Shown here piece after piece: positions 11,802 through 23,980 of a stretch of DNA of 64,000 bases. Each line of letters opens with the position of its first letter. Positions within the stretch are counted from its first letter, which is position 1. Source of the DNA: Dugong dugon (lineage: Eukaryota; Chordata; Mammalia; Sirenia; Dugongidae); assembly GCA_030035585.1 (NCBI GenBank), contig CM057469.1, positions 14,874,501-14,938,500 on the forward strand, written 5' to 3'. The notes beneath the pieces were generated by a model, which had not been told where the DNA came from, searched no databases, and saw nothing but the letters and a program-made list of their open reading frames with translations. The position numbers and the translations under genes were made by a program.

Positions 11802-12766
11802 AAGTCATAAAGTAGAATAACAACCATCACTCCACTCTCTCTCCAATTCTGTTACTACATGATGGATGGAGTTTAGCAGTATAAGGAACACATGAACTTT
11901 AAAACTATTAGCCCATTTGAAGAATACAGATCCCCTTTTTTTAAAAGGAACAAAGTTAAAAGAAATAATACATGCTACTTTCAGTTATTTTCACTCACGT
12001 CAGTGTAGAAAAGTACTGGCTAGAAAATTGAGATAAAGTTTCAAACTGTGACTACAGAAAGAAGATCCTTTCAAATAAACAAAAATAAAAGGAGAGGTTG
12101 AATATGGCTATAGGCTCAACTAAGGGGCAACACTATAATTATTTATTAATTTCTTCCCAATTAGATAGGGACAGCAGGAAGCATGTACTACTAACTTATT
12201 TTCCACATTAGCTGAGTGCTTAACACTTAGTAGGCAGTTCATTAAATTTCTGCTGAATCAAATCCTTGGGTGCAGGACAAAGTGATCATTTAAAAAGAGT
12301 ACAGTATAAGAAAGCTTCATTTTATGACCCAGGGTACAGCTGCCAGAAATCTCACCTCTAAATAAGTGACTATTTTACTGTCTCTACTTTTCCTAAAATT
12401 AGACATACCTCAATTACAATTTAAATTCAAAATAAACGTAAAAAATACGTCAGGTTAGAAGATGCAGTGAAATCTCTCGTATAGTACTTTATTTTCTTGA
12501 TCTTTTTTAAATATCATAAACTTCCCTGCATCTTAAATTACAATACTGCATTAGAGTTAATCTTTAAACCAATCTTTGAGATAAGATTCTTTATAAAATG
12601 TTCAGTCTTTCAAAAACAAAAAAACTTGGTAAAGTTTAGTACAATGAACTACTTAAGTGTCTATCTTTTGTACTTCTAAATTAGTAGAAATCTCTTGTCT
12701 GCTTAGCTCTCTTTGTATTCAAAATTAAACTAAAAATAATTCCTTCCCATGTTTACCTGTGGTAAA
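11802..12766. other. unrecognised AT-rich DNA
   Basis: I see nothing beyond AT-rich unique-looking sequence. The short open frames show no domain. Confidence 0.45.
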
Positions 12767-12973
12767 GGAGCCATGGTGGTGCAGTGGTTAAAGCACTCTG
12801 CTGCCAACCTAAAGGTCAGTGGTTCAAACCCACGAGCCACTCCACAGGAGAAAGATGTGGCAATCTGCTTCCGTAAAGATTACAGCCTTAGAAACCCTAC
12901 GGGACAGTTCTACTCAGTCCTATAGGGTCACCACGAGTTGGAATTGACTCGACGGCAGTAGTTTTGGTTTTAT
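12767..12973 (+). mobile_element. AfroSINE, long form, GGTTTT tail
   Basis: Head AGGAGCCATGGTGGTGCAG, box B GGTCAGTGGTTCAAACCC, the extra ~45-bp segment (gagaaagatgtggcaatctg), then GTCACCACGAGTTGGAATTG and GTAGTTTTGGTTTT. It is full length. Confidence 0.9.
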
Positions 12974-13005
12974 GCAACTCCTAAGATGGTTCCCAATGAT
13001 CCCTC

Positions 13006-13231
13006 TGTTGTTGTCGTCGTCGTTATTAGGTATCATCAAGTTGATTTTTGACTCACTGCGAGCCCACATGACAGAGTTATAACTGCCCCATAGGGTTTTC
13101 TAGACAGTAATCCTTACAGGAGCAGATTGCCAGGTCTTTCTCCCATGATCCTTTTTCCATGCTGGGCAGGTTCGAACCACTGACCTTTCAGTCAACAACC
13201 AAGGTATTAACCATTGTGCCACCAGGGATCC
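13006..13231 (-). mobile_element. AfroSINE, long form, AAC tail, minus strand
   Basis: On the minus strand it begins GGATCCCTGGTGGCACAATG, contains GGTCAGTGGTTCGAACCTG and the extra segment, and ends in an AAC/ACG tail (TTGTTGTCGTCGTCG at the left). It lies about 30 bases from an oppositely oriented copy, forming an inverted pair. Confidence 0.88.
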
Positions 13232-13234
13232 AAT

Positions 13235-13718
13235 GACCCCTACCATCCTTGTATTCACACCTTTGTGAAATCCCTACCCCCCACCCTCATGTGTGAGCTG
13301 CACCTAGTGACTTGCTTCTATCAAACAAAATATGACAAGTTATGGAATACCACTTCCAAAATTAATTTATAAAAAGACTCCGGCTTCCATCTTGCTTGCT
13401 GCCTTATGCAAAAGCCCACACAACAAGGAAAACTGCTAGCAAGGAACCAAGGCCCTAGCTGAACAACCTGAAAGCAACTAAACACTACCAACTCTATAAA
13501 TGGGCTTAAAAGTAGCTCCTCCCTGGTAATGCCTTCAACGGAGACTAATCTGTAGCCCTGGCCATCGCCTTGACTGCACTGCAGCCAGTGAGTGATCCTG
13601 AGCCAGAGGACTCAGCTAAACTGTCCCCAGATTCCTGACCCACAGAACTGTGAGGTAACAGACATTGTGTAAAGTCACTAAGTGTTGGGGTAATTTACTG
13701 TGCAGCCATAGATAACAA
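13235..13718 (+). mobile_element. MLT1-like MaLR LTR
   Basis: Motifs in order 'ctagtgacttgcttctatc', 'aagactccggcttccatc', 'gcagccagtgagtgatcctg', 'gattcctgacccacagaac' and the closing 'ctaagtgttggggtaattt' and 'gcagccatagataac' fit an old MLT1-type LTR. It is a solo LTR with no visible internal sequence. Confidence 0.6.
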
Positions 13719-14652
13719 TAAACCACCCCTCCTCTCCCTCTTGCCTGCCCCCAAGACCTTAAACTTCTTAAAAGCCATTATAATCTCAGATTTCATATGC
13801 CCTGTAGCACTAAGCACAAATACAGGCACATAGAAGTCATCTAGCCACCTATCATTTTTAAATCGATTTGCAACTTCCAAAAATCATTTCCCAATGCTCC
13901 AGCAAACCTAAACCCTCAATTAATAGCATGACAGCTCATGAAAAGTATAAACATCTAGGCATGGTCACAGAAGGAAAAAAAATACGGGGAAACACTTCAC
14001 TTGGCAACATATATCACAGCAAATCCTGTCATTAACAAAATTTTCTTGGAGCAAACAAATAGACATTATTCCATCTATTTCCTGAGGTTTTTGCTACACA
14101 TTATTTTCAACAGGCTATACAGCAAAGCAGCCCAAAGTACTTCTAAGCATTGCTGAGTTAAAAATACCAAGTTTGGCTAATTTTAGCTATAAAGACACCA
14201 GACAGGGCCAGGTTAGGACAAACTTGGAAGTGGAAACAGGTTGGGGGGAGGGATCATTTCTTTTTCTTTATATTCTCACTTTACAAGATTATTAATTTCC
14301 TGAGTTAAAATTCAATGAACACATGTGAGCAATAAGGTAAAAGACAAGTGTCATGTGAGAGCAAGAAAAGAAAAACTGAAGCAAAGTACTGTAGGTTAAA
14401 AACCTTTTCTTAAACAACCTTCTGTCAAAAAAAAAAAAAAAACTAACCAGGAAGGATTCTCCTTTTGCCCAAGTAACAGCTACGTTAGCTCCTTTCAGAA
14501 TGACCCTCCCATAGATAACAACTATAAATTCTGGACAATGAACAAAACTACATGGAGACATTGGAAGATGACTGGAAGGGAGAGTCAACTCTTTTGACAA
14601 AGGAATGGTATGGGATGTGTTACCTTTTTTTACTTACAATTTTTTGTCTGAG
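13719..14652. other. unrecognised DNA
   Basis: I recognise no repeat, exon or gene. An open frame on the minus strand (14292-14600) has no homology I can name. Confidence 0.4.
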
Positions 14653-14812
14653 GGAGGCCTGGTGGCCCAATGGTTAAGAACTCGACTGTTAACCAAAAGG
14701 TTGGCAATTCGAACCCACCAGCCACTCTTTAGAAACCCTATGGGGCAGTTCTACTCTGTCCTATATGTCACCACGAGTCAGAACCAACTTGACAGCAAGG
14801 GGTTTAGTCTGG
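14653..14812 (+). mobile_element. AfroSINE, short form
   Basis: Head GAGGCCTGGTGGCCCAATGG, box B GGCAATTCGAACCC, GGGGCAGTTCTACTCTGTCC and the tail GTCAGAACCAACTTGACAGC, then GGGTTTAGT. Confidence 0.88.
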
Positions 14813-15703
14813 GGACAGGCTCTAATCTGTGCTATATGAGGAAGCTAAAACTCCAGTAGAAAACTCCAGTCTTTTTCTGGCTTAGAGTCAAAGGGTAGAG
14901 TTCAAGGCAATTCACAGCTGCCAGAAAATGAGAGGATAATCCCAGGGGCAAGAGAATCTAAGAGGAAGAGTTTCAAATTTTGTATAGGAACTGTCTAAAT
15001 ATCTGGATGACCCCTGAACTACACCTGTACAGGGTAGATTCCAAGCAACCTAGCTAGGACTAAAAGAACTGAATTAAAATTTGAGTGGCTGCCCAAGAGA
15101 CAGAGTTTGCAGTCTGAATTCAACCAAGTTATGCGCATGCTGTAACAAAAATATTAATACTCTTCAGAAGACCAAAACAGAATCCAGAGGCTGCACACAC
15201 ATCATCCACAAGGTCCAGAATATAAGAGAAAACTACTCAATATTCTCAAGAGAAGAGACAGTCAATGGAGACCAACCCCAAGATAAAGATGTTGCAATAC
15301 TGGACTTGAAAGCAGCTACTATAACTATGTTCAATAATATGAAGTAAAACACACTCATAATGAAAAGAAATATCAGCAGAGAAATTAAAAAAAAAAAAAA
15401 AAACCACCAAATGAAAATTCTATTATGAAAAAATATGTATCTCAAATTAAAAATTATCTGGATGGGTTTAACCACAGAATGGAGACAGCCAATAGTCTCA
15501 GTGAACTACACAACAGATCAACAGAAATTATACAATCTAAACATGAGTCGGGGAAACCCGGACTGAAAAGTAAACGAAGAGTAAACGAACAGAGACTTGC
15601 GGACAACATCAATAAGTCTAATACACATGTAATATGAGTATGCGGCAAAAAAAAGCTAAGCAGGACAAATAGATAATGACAAGTAGGCACATTATAGTTA
15701 CCA

Positions 15704-16207
15704 CAGATTGAATTGTGTTCCCCCAAAATGTGTGTATCAATTTGGCTGGGCCATGATATTGTGTGACTGTCCACCATTTTGTCATCTGATGTGATTTTGT
15801 AAATCCTGCCTCTATGATGTTAATGAGGGGGGATGGGCGGCAGTTGTGTTGATGAGGCAGGACTCAATCTACGGGATTGGACTGTGTCTTCAGCCAATTT
15901 TCTTTTGGGATATAAAAGAGAGAAGTGAGCAGAGAGACAGTGGAACCTCATATCACCAAGAAACAAGAGCCAGGAGAATAACGTGTCATTTGGACCCAGG
16001 GTTCCTGCACAGAGAAGCTCCTAGTCCATGGGAAGATTGATGAAAAGGACCTTTCTCCAGAGCCAATAGAGACAGGAAGCATTCCCCTGGAGCTGATACA
16101 CTGAATTTCAACTTTTAGCCTATTTTACTGTAATGAAACAAATTTCTCTTTTTTAAAGCCATCCACTTGTGGTATTTCTGTTATAGCAGCACTAGATAAC
16201 TAAGACA
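15704..16207 (+). mobile_element. solo MaLR-type LTR inside the old L1
   Basis: It starts at CAGATTGAATTGTGTTCCCC and ends CAGCACTAGATAACTAAGAC. It is the same LTR family as the minus-strand copies at 5498-9079, in the opposite orientation. A 'gatataaaagagag' stretch (~15910) is a plausible TATA region of the LTR promoter. No internal region is present. Confidence 0.75.
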
Positions 16208-16767
16208 ACAGTCAAACTGCTGAAAACTAATATAAAAAGAAATGGCCAGAGAAAAATGGAACATTACATACAGCACTGTTCTTCAGGAATAACAGAGATC
16301 AGAAGACGGTAATACAATGTTTTTTAAAGTGCTAAAATACAAAACTGTCAACCCAGAATTCTACAGCTAGGGAAAATATATTTCAGAGATGAAGGCAAAA
16401 TAAAGACATTTTCAGATCAACGAAGAGAATTCTTAGAGCTTAATGGTAGTAGATGTAAACTCAAACCCTCAGTAAAGAATGAAGAGCATTAAAAATGGTA
16501 AATTTAAGGGTTAATATAAATTATGACTGTTTAAAACAAAAAAAATGTAACATTATCTTATGAGGTTTCAAACATACACAGAAAGACCACATATGACATC
16601 TAGAGCAAAATGGATTGTATGGTTGCAAGGTTCCTATGGTTTATGTGAAGTGCTTTAATATTAACTCTAAGTAGATGATGAAAAGCTAAGGATGTATATT
16701 ATCAGTCCTAGAATAATCACTAAAGGAAAAAAACAGTACAAAGAGATACGGCTAAAAAGCCAGGAAA

Positions 16768-16806
16768 CCAGTAAACCAGATGCCATCGAGTCGATTCCGA
16801 CTCATG
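16768..16806 (-). mobile_element. AfroSINE 3'-tail remnant, ~40 bp
   Basis: Only the terminal tail is present (GATGCCATCGAGTCGATTCC followed by GACTCATGG). It sits in old L1 sequence, either an extreme 5'-truncated insertion or what was left after a deletion. Confidence 0.7.
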
Positions 16807-17089
16807 GCAAGACAAATTAAAATGTAATTCCAAAAAGTATACAATTTATCCAAAAGAGGACAGGAAAAGAATAACAGGAACAAAAGTCTAGATGATGTAC
16901 AGAAAACAAATATTAAAATGGCAGACAGTCCAACCATATCAATAATTGCACTGAAAGTTAATAACACTGATTAAAAGGCAAAAATTTTGATAATAGATTT
17001 TTTAAAAAAGACCCAATTACATGCTGTCTACAAGATGTGTACTTTAAATATAAGGACACAGGTTAAAAGTAAATGAACAGAAAAAATAT

Positions 17090-17565
17090 ATACCATGTGG
17101 GAGGTGAAGAATTACTTTACCCGAAGAGTCTGGTCTTTGTCCAAATTTTAGCTCCTGGGAGATAACTTCTAAACCATTAGAATTTCCAGTGACTGGAATC
17201 TTTGTTGGGCTAAGGAGGTAACTGAGAGTATGGGACTCAGAAGACCTACCATGTGAATCAGCCCAACCTCCAGAGAGATGGAGGGGGGCTAGAGATTGAG
17301 TTCTACCATGTGGGCAATGATTCAATCAATCATGGCTATGTAATGAAACCCCAAGAAAAACTGTGGACACAAACTCAGATGAGCTTCCTGATAGGCGAAA
17401 GTTATCAATATACAGGAAGGTGTTGAGTCTCTTGGGACATCAGGACCCTCCCAGACCTCGCCCTAGGCATCTCTTCATTTGTATCCTTTCTGCTGTAATA
17501 AAGCTATAATGGTAAATTTAGCACTATCTTGAGTTTTGTGAGTCATTCTAGTGAACTATCAAACC
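17090..17565 (+). mobile_element. probable ERVL-class LTR fragment
   Basis: Motifs 'atcaatcatggctatgtaat', 'gaaaccccaagaaaaactg', 'cctaggcatctcttcatttg', 'gctgtaataaagctataatg' and 'gagttttgtgagtcattct' follow the layout of an old LTR, including an AATAAA-like polyadenylation signal at about 17496. I cannot name the subfamily with confidence. Confidence 0.5.
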
Positions 17566-17771
17566 CAACCAAAACCAAATTCATTGCCATCCAGTTGATT
17601 CCGACTCAGTGACCCTATAGGACAAGTAGAACTGCCCCATAGGGCTTCCAAAGCTGTAATCTTTATAGAAGCAGACTGTCACATTTTTCTCTCATGGAGC
17701 GGCTGGTGGGTTCAAACTGCTGACCTTTCAGTTATCAGCCAAGCACTTAACCACTGCATCACCAGGGATCC
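17566..17771 (-). mobile_element. AfroSINE, long form, minus strand
   Basis: The left end is an inverted GGTTTTGGTT tail (AACCAAAACCAAATTC), then GTTGATTCCGACTCAGTGAC, the extra segment, box B and the GGATCCCTGGTGATGCAGTG head at the right. It is full length. Confidence 0.9.
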
Positions 17772-20174
17772 TTGACAGAACTAGACAATAATTAATAGAA
17801 GTAGACAAAAGATAGTGAACACACAGAAAATATGAACAATACTATTAACCACTTTCACTTAATTGATACTTGAAGAACACTACACCCAACAGCTGCAGAA
17901 GACACATTCTTTTCAAGTACACATAGTATGATCAACAATCCTCAATAAATATCTTTAAAATTAAAAGCATATGGAATATGTTCTCTGACCACAATGAAAT
18001 TAAATTTGAAGTTAACTATAAGATAACTAGGAAAAAAAAGCTATATATTTGGAAACTTTAAAGTGCACTTCTAAGTAGCCCAAGAGTCAAATAAGAAAGC
18101 ACAAGGGAAATTAGGAAATATTTCAAATTAAATCATAATAAAAATATGACAAATCAAAATCATGTGATGCAGCTCAAGTACTATTTAGTGGGAAATGTAT
18201 AGTTGTAAATGCTTATATTAGAAAAGGTCTTAAACCAGTTATCAAAGTTTCTCCCTTAAGAAGCCAAAAAAGAGCAAAGAAAACCCACAGTAAGTGAAAG
18301 AAAGGAAAAAATAAAGAAGAGAAATCATTGACATGGAAACAGAAAGACCAAGAAGAAATAAAACTATCTCTTATAGATGATCCAATTATTTATACAGAAA
18401 ATCCTAAGGAATCTACAAAACAGCTACTACAACTAATAAGTGAGTTTAGCAAGGTCACGGGATACAAGTTTAATAAACAAAAGAAATTGTATTTTTATAC
18501 AATAGCAGCAAAAAAATCAGAAAATAAATTTTGTTTAAATTCCATTTACAAAAGCACCCAAAACCATGAAATACTTAGGAATAAAAACCTCTACACTGAA
18601 AACTGCAAAATACTGGTAAGAGAATTTAAATAAGGTCTGAGTAAATAGATATACCATATTTATAGATTTGAAGGCTCTGTTGTTAAACCGCATCCAAATT
18701 AATCGTTGGATTCAACACAATTCCAATCAAGATCCCAGCAAAATTTTGCCGAAATTGTTAAGCTGATTGTAAATTTCATACGAAAATGCAAAGAATATAG
18801 AATATTCAACATTGAAAAAATAATAACGTGGCTAACCCATCTGATTTCAAGACTTACTATAAAGCTACAGCAATCAAGAGTGCATGGTATTGGCGTCAAA
18901 GATAGACAATTATACAGCAGAACAGCATAGAGTCCAGAAATTTACACATATAGGGACAGCTGATTTTTTACAAAGACATAAAGGCAATTCAGTGAAGAAA
19001 AGACAGTCTTTTCAATAAATGGTGCTGGAACAATTGAATATACATGTAGAAAAAAGTGAATCTCAACTCAATACTTCACACTAAACCCAAAAAAATTTAA
19101 TTCAAGACACATCATAAACTGAAATATAAAAGTTAGACTCATAAAGCTTTGAGAAAGAAACAGAAGAATATCTTTATGACTTGGAGATAGGCAAAGGTTT
19201 CTGCAATAATCATAAAATAAAAAGTTAACAATATTAAAAATTGCTGCTCATCAAGACACCTGTAAGAAAATGTATATGCATCGTATATAATATCTTGATA
19301 AAGTTGTTACCAAAAAACAATAAGAAGCAAAGAAAGAAAATGCAAACAGGCAAGGCACAGACCAGAGAAAATACTGCAAAACATAAATTAAACATGTACC
19401 ATACCCTGGATATATTTTTAAAACTCCCACAAACCAACAACTGAAAGACAGACACCAATAAAACATCGGTCAAATAATTTATATAGATATGTCACAAAAC
19501 CTGATATGCTAATGGTCAGTAAATTCATACAAAAGTGCTAAACACCATTAATCATAAGGGAAATGCAAATTAAAATCACAATGAGATGGTACTACACACC
19601 CACCAGAATGGCTAAAATATGGCACAATCATGACTCCCATGCATTGTTGGTGGGAGTATAAATTAATTCAACTACTTTGAAAGAAAATCTGGCAGTTTCT
19701 TATAGAATTAAACATACATCTATCCTCTGACTCTTCAATTCCAATGCTAGGTACTGCCAAAAACTGGTAACAGCCCAGGTGTCCACGTAGGAGAATGGCT
19801 AAATAAACTGTGGTATAGGCATACAATGGTATATTACTAAGCAATTAAAAAAAAACTGATACATGCAACAACATGGGTGAATAGCAAAAACCTTATACTG
19901 TGAAGGGCATCATACACAAAAGAGTGTATACTTTATGATTCCTAATAAATGAAGATCTAGAAGAGGAAACACTAATCCATATTGGAAATAAATCAGAACA
20001 GTGGTTGTTTAAGGGGATTGAAAGTGAGAGGTGACTTAGGAGGGCTTGACATAACTTCATCATCACCCCAGACTGTTCTGTATCTTGAAAGTGGTTAGGG
20101 TATGCATTTATCAAAACTTACTCAATGGTCTGTGCATTTCTTTGTATGTATTTTACTACAAAAGCAAAAAACAA

Positions 20175-20455
20175 AAAAAAACCTCTAAACATTACTGAAA
20201 CCCAGTTAATGATACACATACTGAAATACTTAAAGAGTATAGTATGATGACTGTAACTTATTTTTATGAAATGCACAGACATGCACACATCTATATAGTG
20301 GAATGGGTCAATAAAATGATCAATATGCTGCTAAAACAAGTAAAATGTTAATGCCAGAATCTAGACTTTGAGTATACATACATTCCCTGTACAATTCTTT
20401 CATCAACTGTTTTGTATGCCTGAAATTTTGCATAATCAAATGTTGGGAGCAAAAT
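20175..20455 (+). mobile_element. L1M 3'-end fragment (probable)
   Basis: The closing text 'cattccctgtacaattcttt', 'gtatgcctgaaattttgca' and 'aatcaaatgttgggagc' resembles the 3' terminus of old L1M elements. The fragment is short and diverged. Confidence 0.45.
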
Positions 20456-20713
20456 TAATCACATGTTCATTGCTGTGCAGCCTTCTCTATAAAGGAACTA
20501 ATTATGCACAGACTTCATAGCCATAATAATAATGTAATACAGAATATTTTTGTATCTTCATTAATAAAAGGAAAAGACAAAAGACTGGCACAGAAGACTC
20601 CATATTCATTCAAACAAGAATTGTTAAAAAAATTAATTGAATGCATTCAGAAATGATGTGTAGATGAAAATAATCGGTTTGGTAGACAGTGCAGTGACTG
20701 AACCCCCTGCCCC

Positions 20714-20868
<155 letters not shown>

Positions 20869-20984
20869 CAGGGCTTAGATTAAACAAAGAGTCATACCCA
20901 TGGTCTCAACTAACACCTGTTAAAAGTGCCAAAAGTAAGCTCCAAATCCACAGACAACCGACGACTATATGTATTTCCATCTAG

Positions 20985-21260
20985 ATATCACATATATACC
21001 TCAAAAGCAGCTTATTCTCTTCCCTCACCCTATCTGCTCCTCCCTCATTTCCCATTCCAGGTGAACGATACCAACAACTCTACCGTCTGGCCCCAACAAG
21101 AAACTTGCACGCTACCTAGATTGCCTCGTCTGTCATCCTCACATCAGTCACCAAGCCCTGTCAATTCCAACAATCAAATATCTCCACTAATCCCCCTTCC
21201 CCCAGTCTTAACGCAGTCTTTCTTTCCTGGATTACTATAGAGGTCTTCTAAATACCGTTC
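20985..21260 (+). mobile_element. probable L2 fragment
   Basis: Pyrimidine-rich text with 'cagtcaccaagccctgtcaa', 'tttcctggattactatagag' and 'atctccagcctctcctgc' matches the L2 pattern seen at 3770-4640. It is strongly decayed. Confidence 0.5.
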
Positions 21261-21689
21261 TTATCTCCAGCCTCTCCTGCTAGGAGAAGCCCCATCAGCA
21301 CTTCCTGAACAAGGATATAGCATCTTAACATTACCCAGAAAATATATCCTATTATTTCTACATAGGAGAATCTAGTTACGAATATTCTAATTAAGACTTT
21401 TACAAAATAGATTTACATTTCTGCTGGCTTTGCTAATCTCATTTTCAGGTAAGCTTTTATCACATTACCACATCTCTTTTGTAGTTAAGACCTGGTGACA
21501 ATAACAATCTTAGATTGCATTTTAGATCTGTCAGTAATCATACATACATTCTCAAAAGCACTGATACAGGGACTATAGTTGTTTTTTGTTTCCTCACACC
21601 TTCTGTAATTCAACAAGCCTTTTTAAGTTTCTTTCTGAGATTTTACCATCAGTACTAGATTCTACAGGGCATACAGTGGTTATTTTTAC
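21261..21689. other. unrecognised DNA
   Basis: I recognise no gene or repeat between the L2 fragment and the MIR. Confidence 0.4.
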
Positions 21690-22085
21690 AACACTAGAGC
21701 GTAGTGGTTAACGCTCTAAGGAAGAAAATGTGGAGTTAAACTTGAGTTTCAATTCCAGTCATTTCCTAGTATGTAACCTTAAACAGGAGCCCTGGTGGTG
21801 TAGTGGTTTAGAGTTCCACTGCTAACCAAAAGGTTGTCAGTTCGAATCCACCATCAGCTCCTTGGAAACCCTATGGGGGTAGCTCTACTCTGTCCTATAC
21901 TATTGCTATGAGTCGGAAGTGACTTGACAGCAACAAGTTTGGTTTTTGGTTTTAAGCCTCAGTTTCCTGATTTCTAAAACGGAGTAATAATAGCACCTAC
22001 CTCTTGTGAGAATAAAACCATGTACATAAAGCACTTCAAATATATGGCAAATGGCAGGCGCTCAATAAATGTTAGCCATATTACT
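21690..22085 (+). mobile_element. MIR, split by an AfroSINE
   Basis: The 5' half (21690-21785) has 'gagtttcaattccagtcatt' and 'gtatgtaacctta'. The 3' half (21958-22085) has 'gcctcagtttcctgatttct', 'agcacctacctcttgtgag' and 'gcgctcaataaatgttag'. The gap is filled exactly by an AfroSINE. Confidence 0.85.
21787..21957 (+). mobile_element. AfroSINE, short form, in MIR
   Basis: Head GGAGCCCTGGTGGTGTAGTG, box B GTCAGTTCGAATCC, tail GAGTCGGAAGTGACTTGACA and then GTTTGGTTTTTGG. The flanking 'ccttaa' and 'tttaagcc' hint at a short target duplication (ttaa). Confidence 0.9.
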
Positions 22086-23059
22086 ACCAGCAGCAACAGC
22101 ATTTTGGTAAATGGGGACAGCAAATAAACGAAGTTCAAGAATCACAAGATAGTACAACACTACTGAACAACATTTGAAGTGTTAATAAACAAACCTAAAG
22201 ACCATGGCATGGACAAGCCGTCCTTTGATGCAAGAATCTGAACATCTCACTGCCAGTGACTGAGTTTGGTCAACTCCACCATCTGCATCCCAGTAGGGCT
22301 TTCTCTGTTTCTACTCATCCTTGGGGACCCATTTTATACAGCTATTATAAGCTACAGTGGTTATTTGTGAATCTGGAATTCATGATGGCCTTGAAATGCT
22401 GCAGGTGTACTACAAATAGTTGGTGTTCAGCACATGTCCATGGGACTGGAATACAATTCTTAACTTCTTGTTTTAATTTAACCACTGCTGCATGTGACCT
22501 AATAAGGATTATGGACTCTTTAAGCCCTAAAATAAGTTTGTTTTTGTTTTGAAAAAGATAGCCAGCTGTTAATTTTTAATATTTAAATTAAAGTCCACAA
22601 GATATAAATGAATATAATCTTCAGGTACATTGGATACTCAGTCAACTGAGGATTTCCATGCTTAAGAATAACTGCTTGAGGAAAGCCTGGACTTCCTATT
22701 AGGCTAAGAAACCCTTAATTTTCTAAAACTGTTTCTTGGACATTCACAGTTCCAGACCAGATATTTATAGTTTGGCAAAGACATTCAACATCCACCAGCT
22801 GCCAACTCCTGCTCAAAACTACTTCACAAGTTGTGAAATTCTGTCCCGAAAATCAGTCTATCCACTACAGCTGGAAAAGCATACTGCTCTTCTCTTTCTC
22901 CTCATACAGGTCCTCTATACAGACCAGGAATCTAAACCCTAAACATGACATAGAAGATCGACCTCTCCACAAATTCGCCAACTCACACAAAGTTCAGCAT
23001 GCTACTGTTCTGGGTACTAGACTAACTATGATGACTACCATATAATAAAAATTCCAGAA
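22086..23059. other. unrecognised DNA
   Basis: I recognise no repeat or exon. Open frames at 22256-22552 and 22736-22942 show no family motif and no splice-bounded structure that I trust. Confidence 0.4.
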
Positions 23060-23110
23060 AGGATTATTTGAAGATTACATGAGATGACACATAGTAAGCC
23101 TTCAATACAC
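23060..23110 (+). mobile_element. MIR 3'-end fragment
   Basis: 'gattacatgagatgacacat' and 'agtaagccttcaatacac' match the terminal MIR pattern. It directly precedes the RTE LINE. Confidence 0.5.
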
Positions 23111-23614
23111 ATACCCTAAAGATGTCACATGGATCCTGGTTAAAAGCAGACAATACCAGAAAGATGTCTGATACCTGTGTTTTACTGACTATGCAAAGAC
23201 ATTCGACTGCGTGGATCATAATTATGGATAATATTGGGAAGAATGGGAATTCCAGAACACTTAACTGTGCTCATGAGGAACCTGTACATAGATCAAGAGG
23301 TAGTCATTCAAACAGCTTAAGGGGATACTGCGTGGTTTAAAGTCAGGAAAGGTATGCATCAGGGTTGTATCCTTTCACCATACCTATTCAATCTGTATGC
23401 TGAGCAAATAATCCAAGAAGCTGGACTCTATGAAGAATGGGGTATCAAGATTGGAGAAAGACTCATTAACAACCTGCATTAAGCAGATGACATAACCTTG
23501 CTTGCTGAAAGTGAAGAGGACTTGAAGTACTTACTGATGAAGATCACAGACCACAGCGTTCAGTATGGATTACACCTCAACATAAAGAAAACAAAAATCC
23601 TCACGAAGGAGAGG

Positions 23615-23624
23615 CAAGATGGCG
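23615..23624 (+). promoter_or_regulatory. YY1-like site at the L1 5' end
   Basis: CAAGATGGCG lies 11 bases from the L1 start, the same place as the YY1 site that positions transcription start in human L1. A reversed match (CCATCTTGG) occurs near 23838 and again in the related 5' UTR near 56818. Function is inferred from motif and position. Confidence 0.55.
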
Positions 23625-23980
23625 CTCTAGGCAGAAACACCACGCCGTCCCTCCACAGCAAAGATCCGAAAAACTAAGCCTAACAGAGAATCAACAATCC
23701 TGAAACCCTAGAACACCAAATGAAGAGATAAAGAACTCAGCCAAACACCAAACGGAGTGAGAATACTAAAAGAGAACGGAGAGCGAGGAGAGACTCAGGC
23801 AGAGATTCCTTACCAGCTAACGCAGCGCGGACCCACCATCTTGGATTCCTATCGGAGACCAGCAAACGGGAGAGCAGCCTTGCAGAGCATCTGGTCGGAG
23901 ACAGAACGACCGGTAAACTGCGGTGCACGCTCTCCCACCACCCACCCCTCTCCGCCTCAGCTGGGGATCCCCTGCTTTCC

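Larger units (their letters stand above)
15080..20165 (+). mobile_element. decayed L1M-type LINE composite
   Basis: Discontinuous old L1 text runs in the plus orientation. 15080-15640 resembles the 5'/ORF1 region (agaagagacagtcaatggag, then 'ttgaaagcagctactataac'). 16320-17085 and 17775-18300 resemble ORF1 and the ORF2 start (tctgaccacaatgaaatt). 18330-18630 is the RT region, with IDDPIIYTENPKEST where an active L1 has FADD. 18960-20165 is the ORF2 end and 3' UTR (aaatgcaaattaaaatcacaa). It is interrupted by two LTRs and several SINE pieces and full of stops. It may be more than one L1 copy. Confidence 0.7.
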
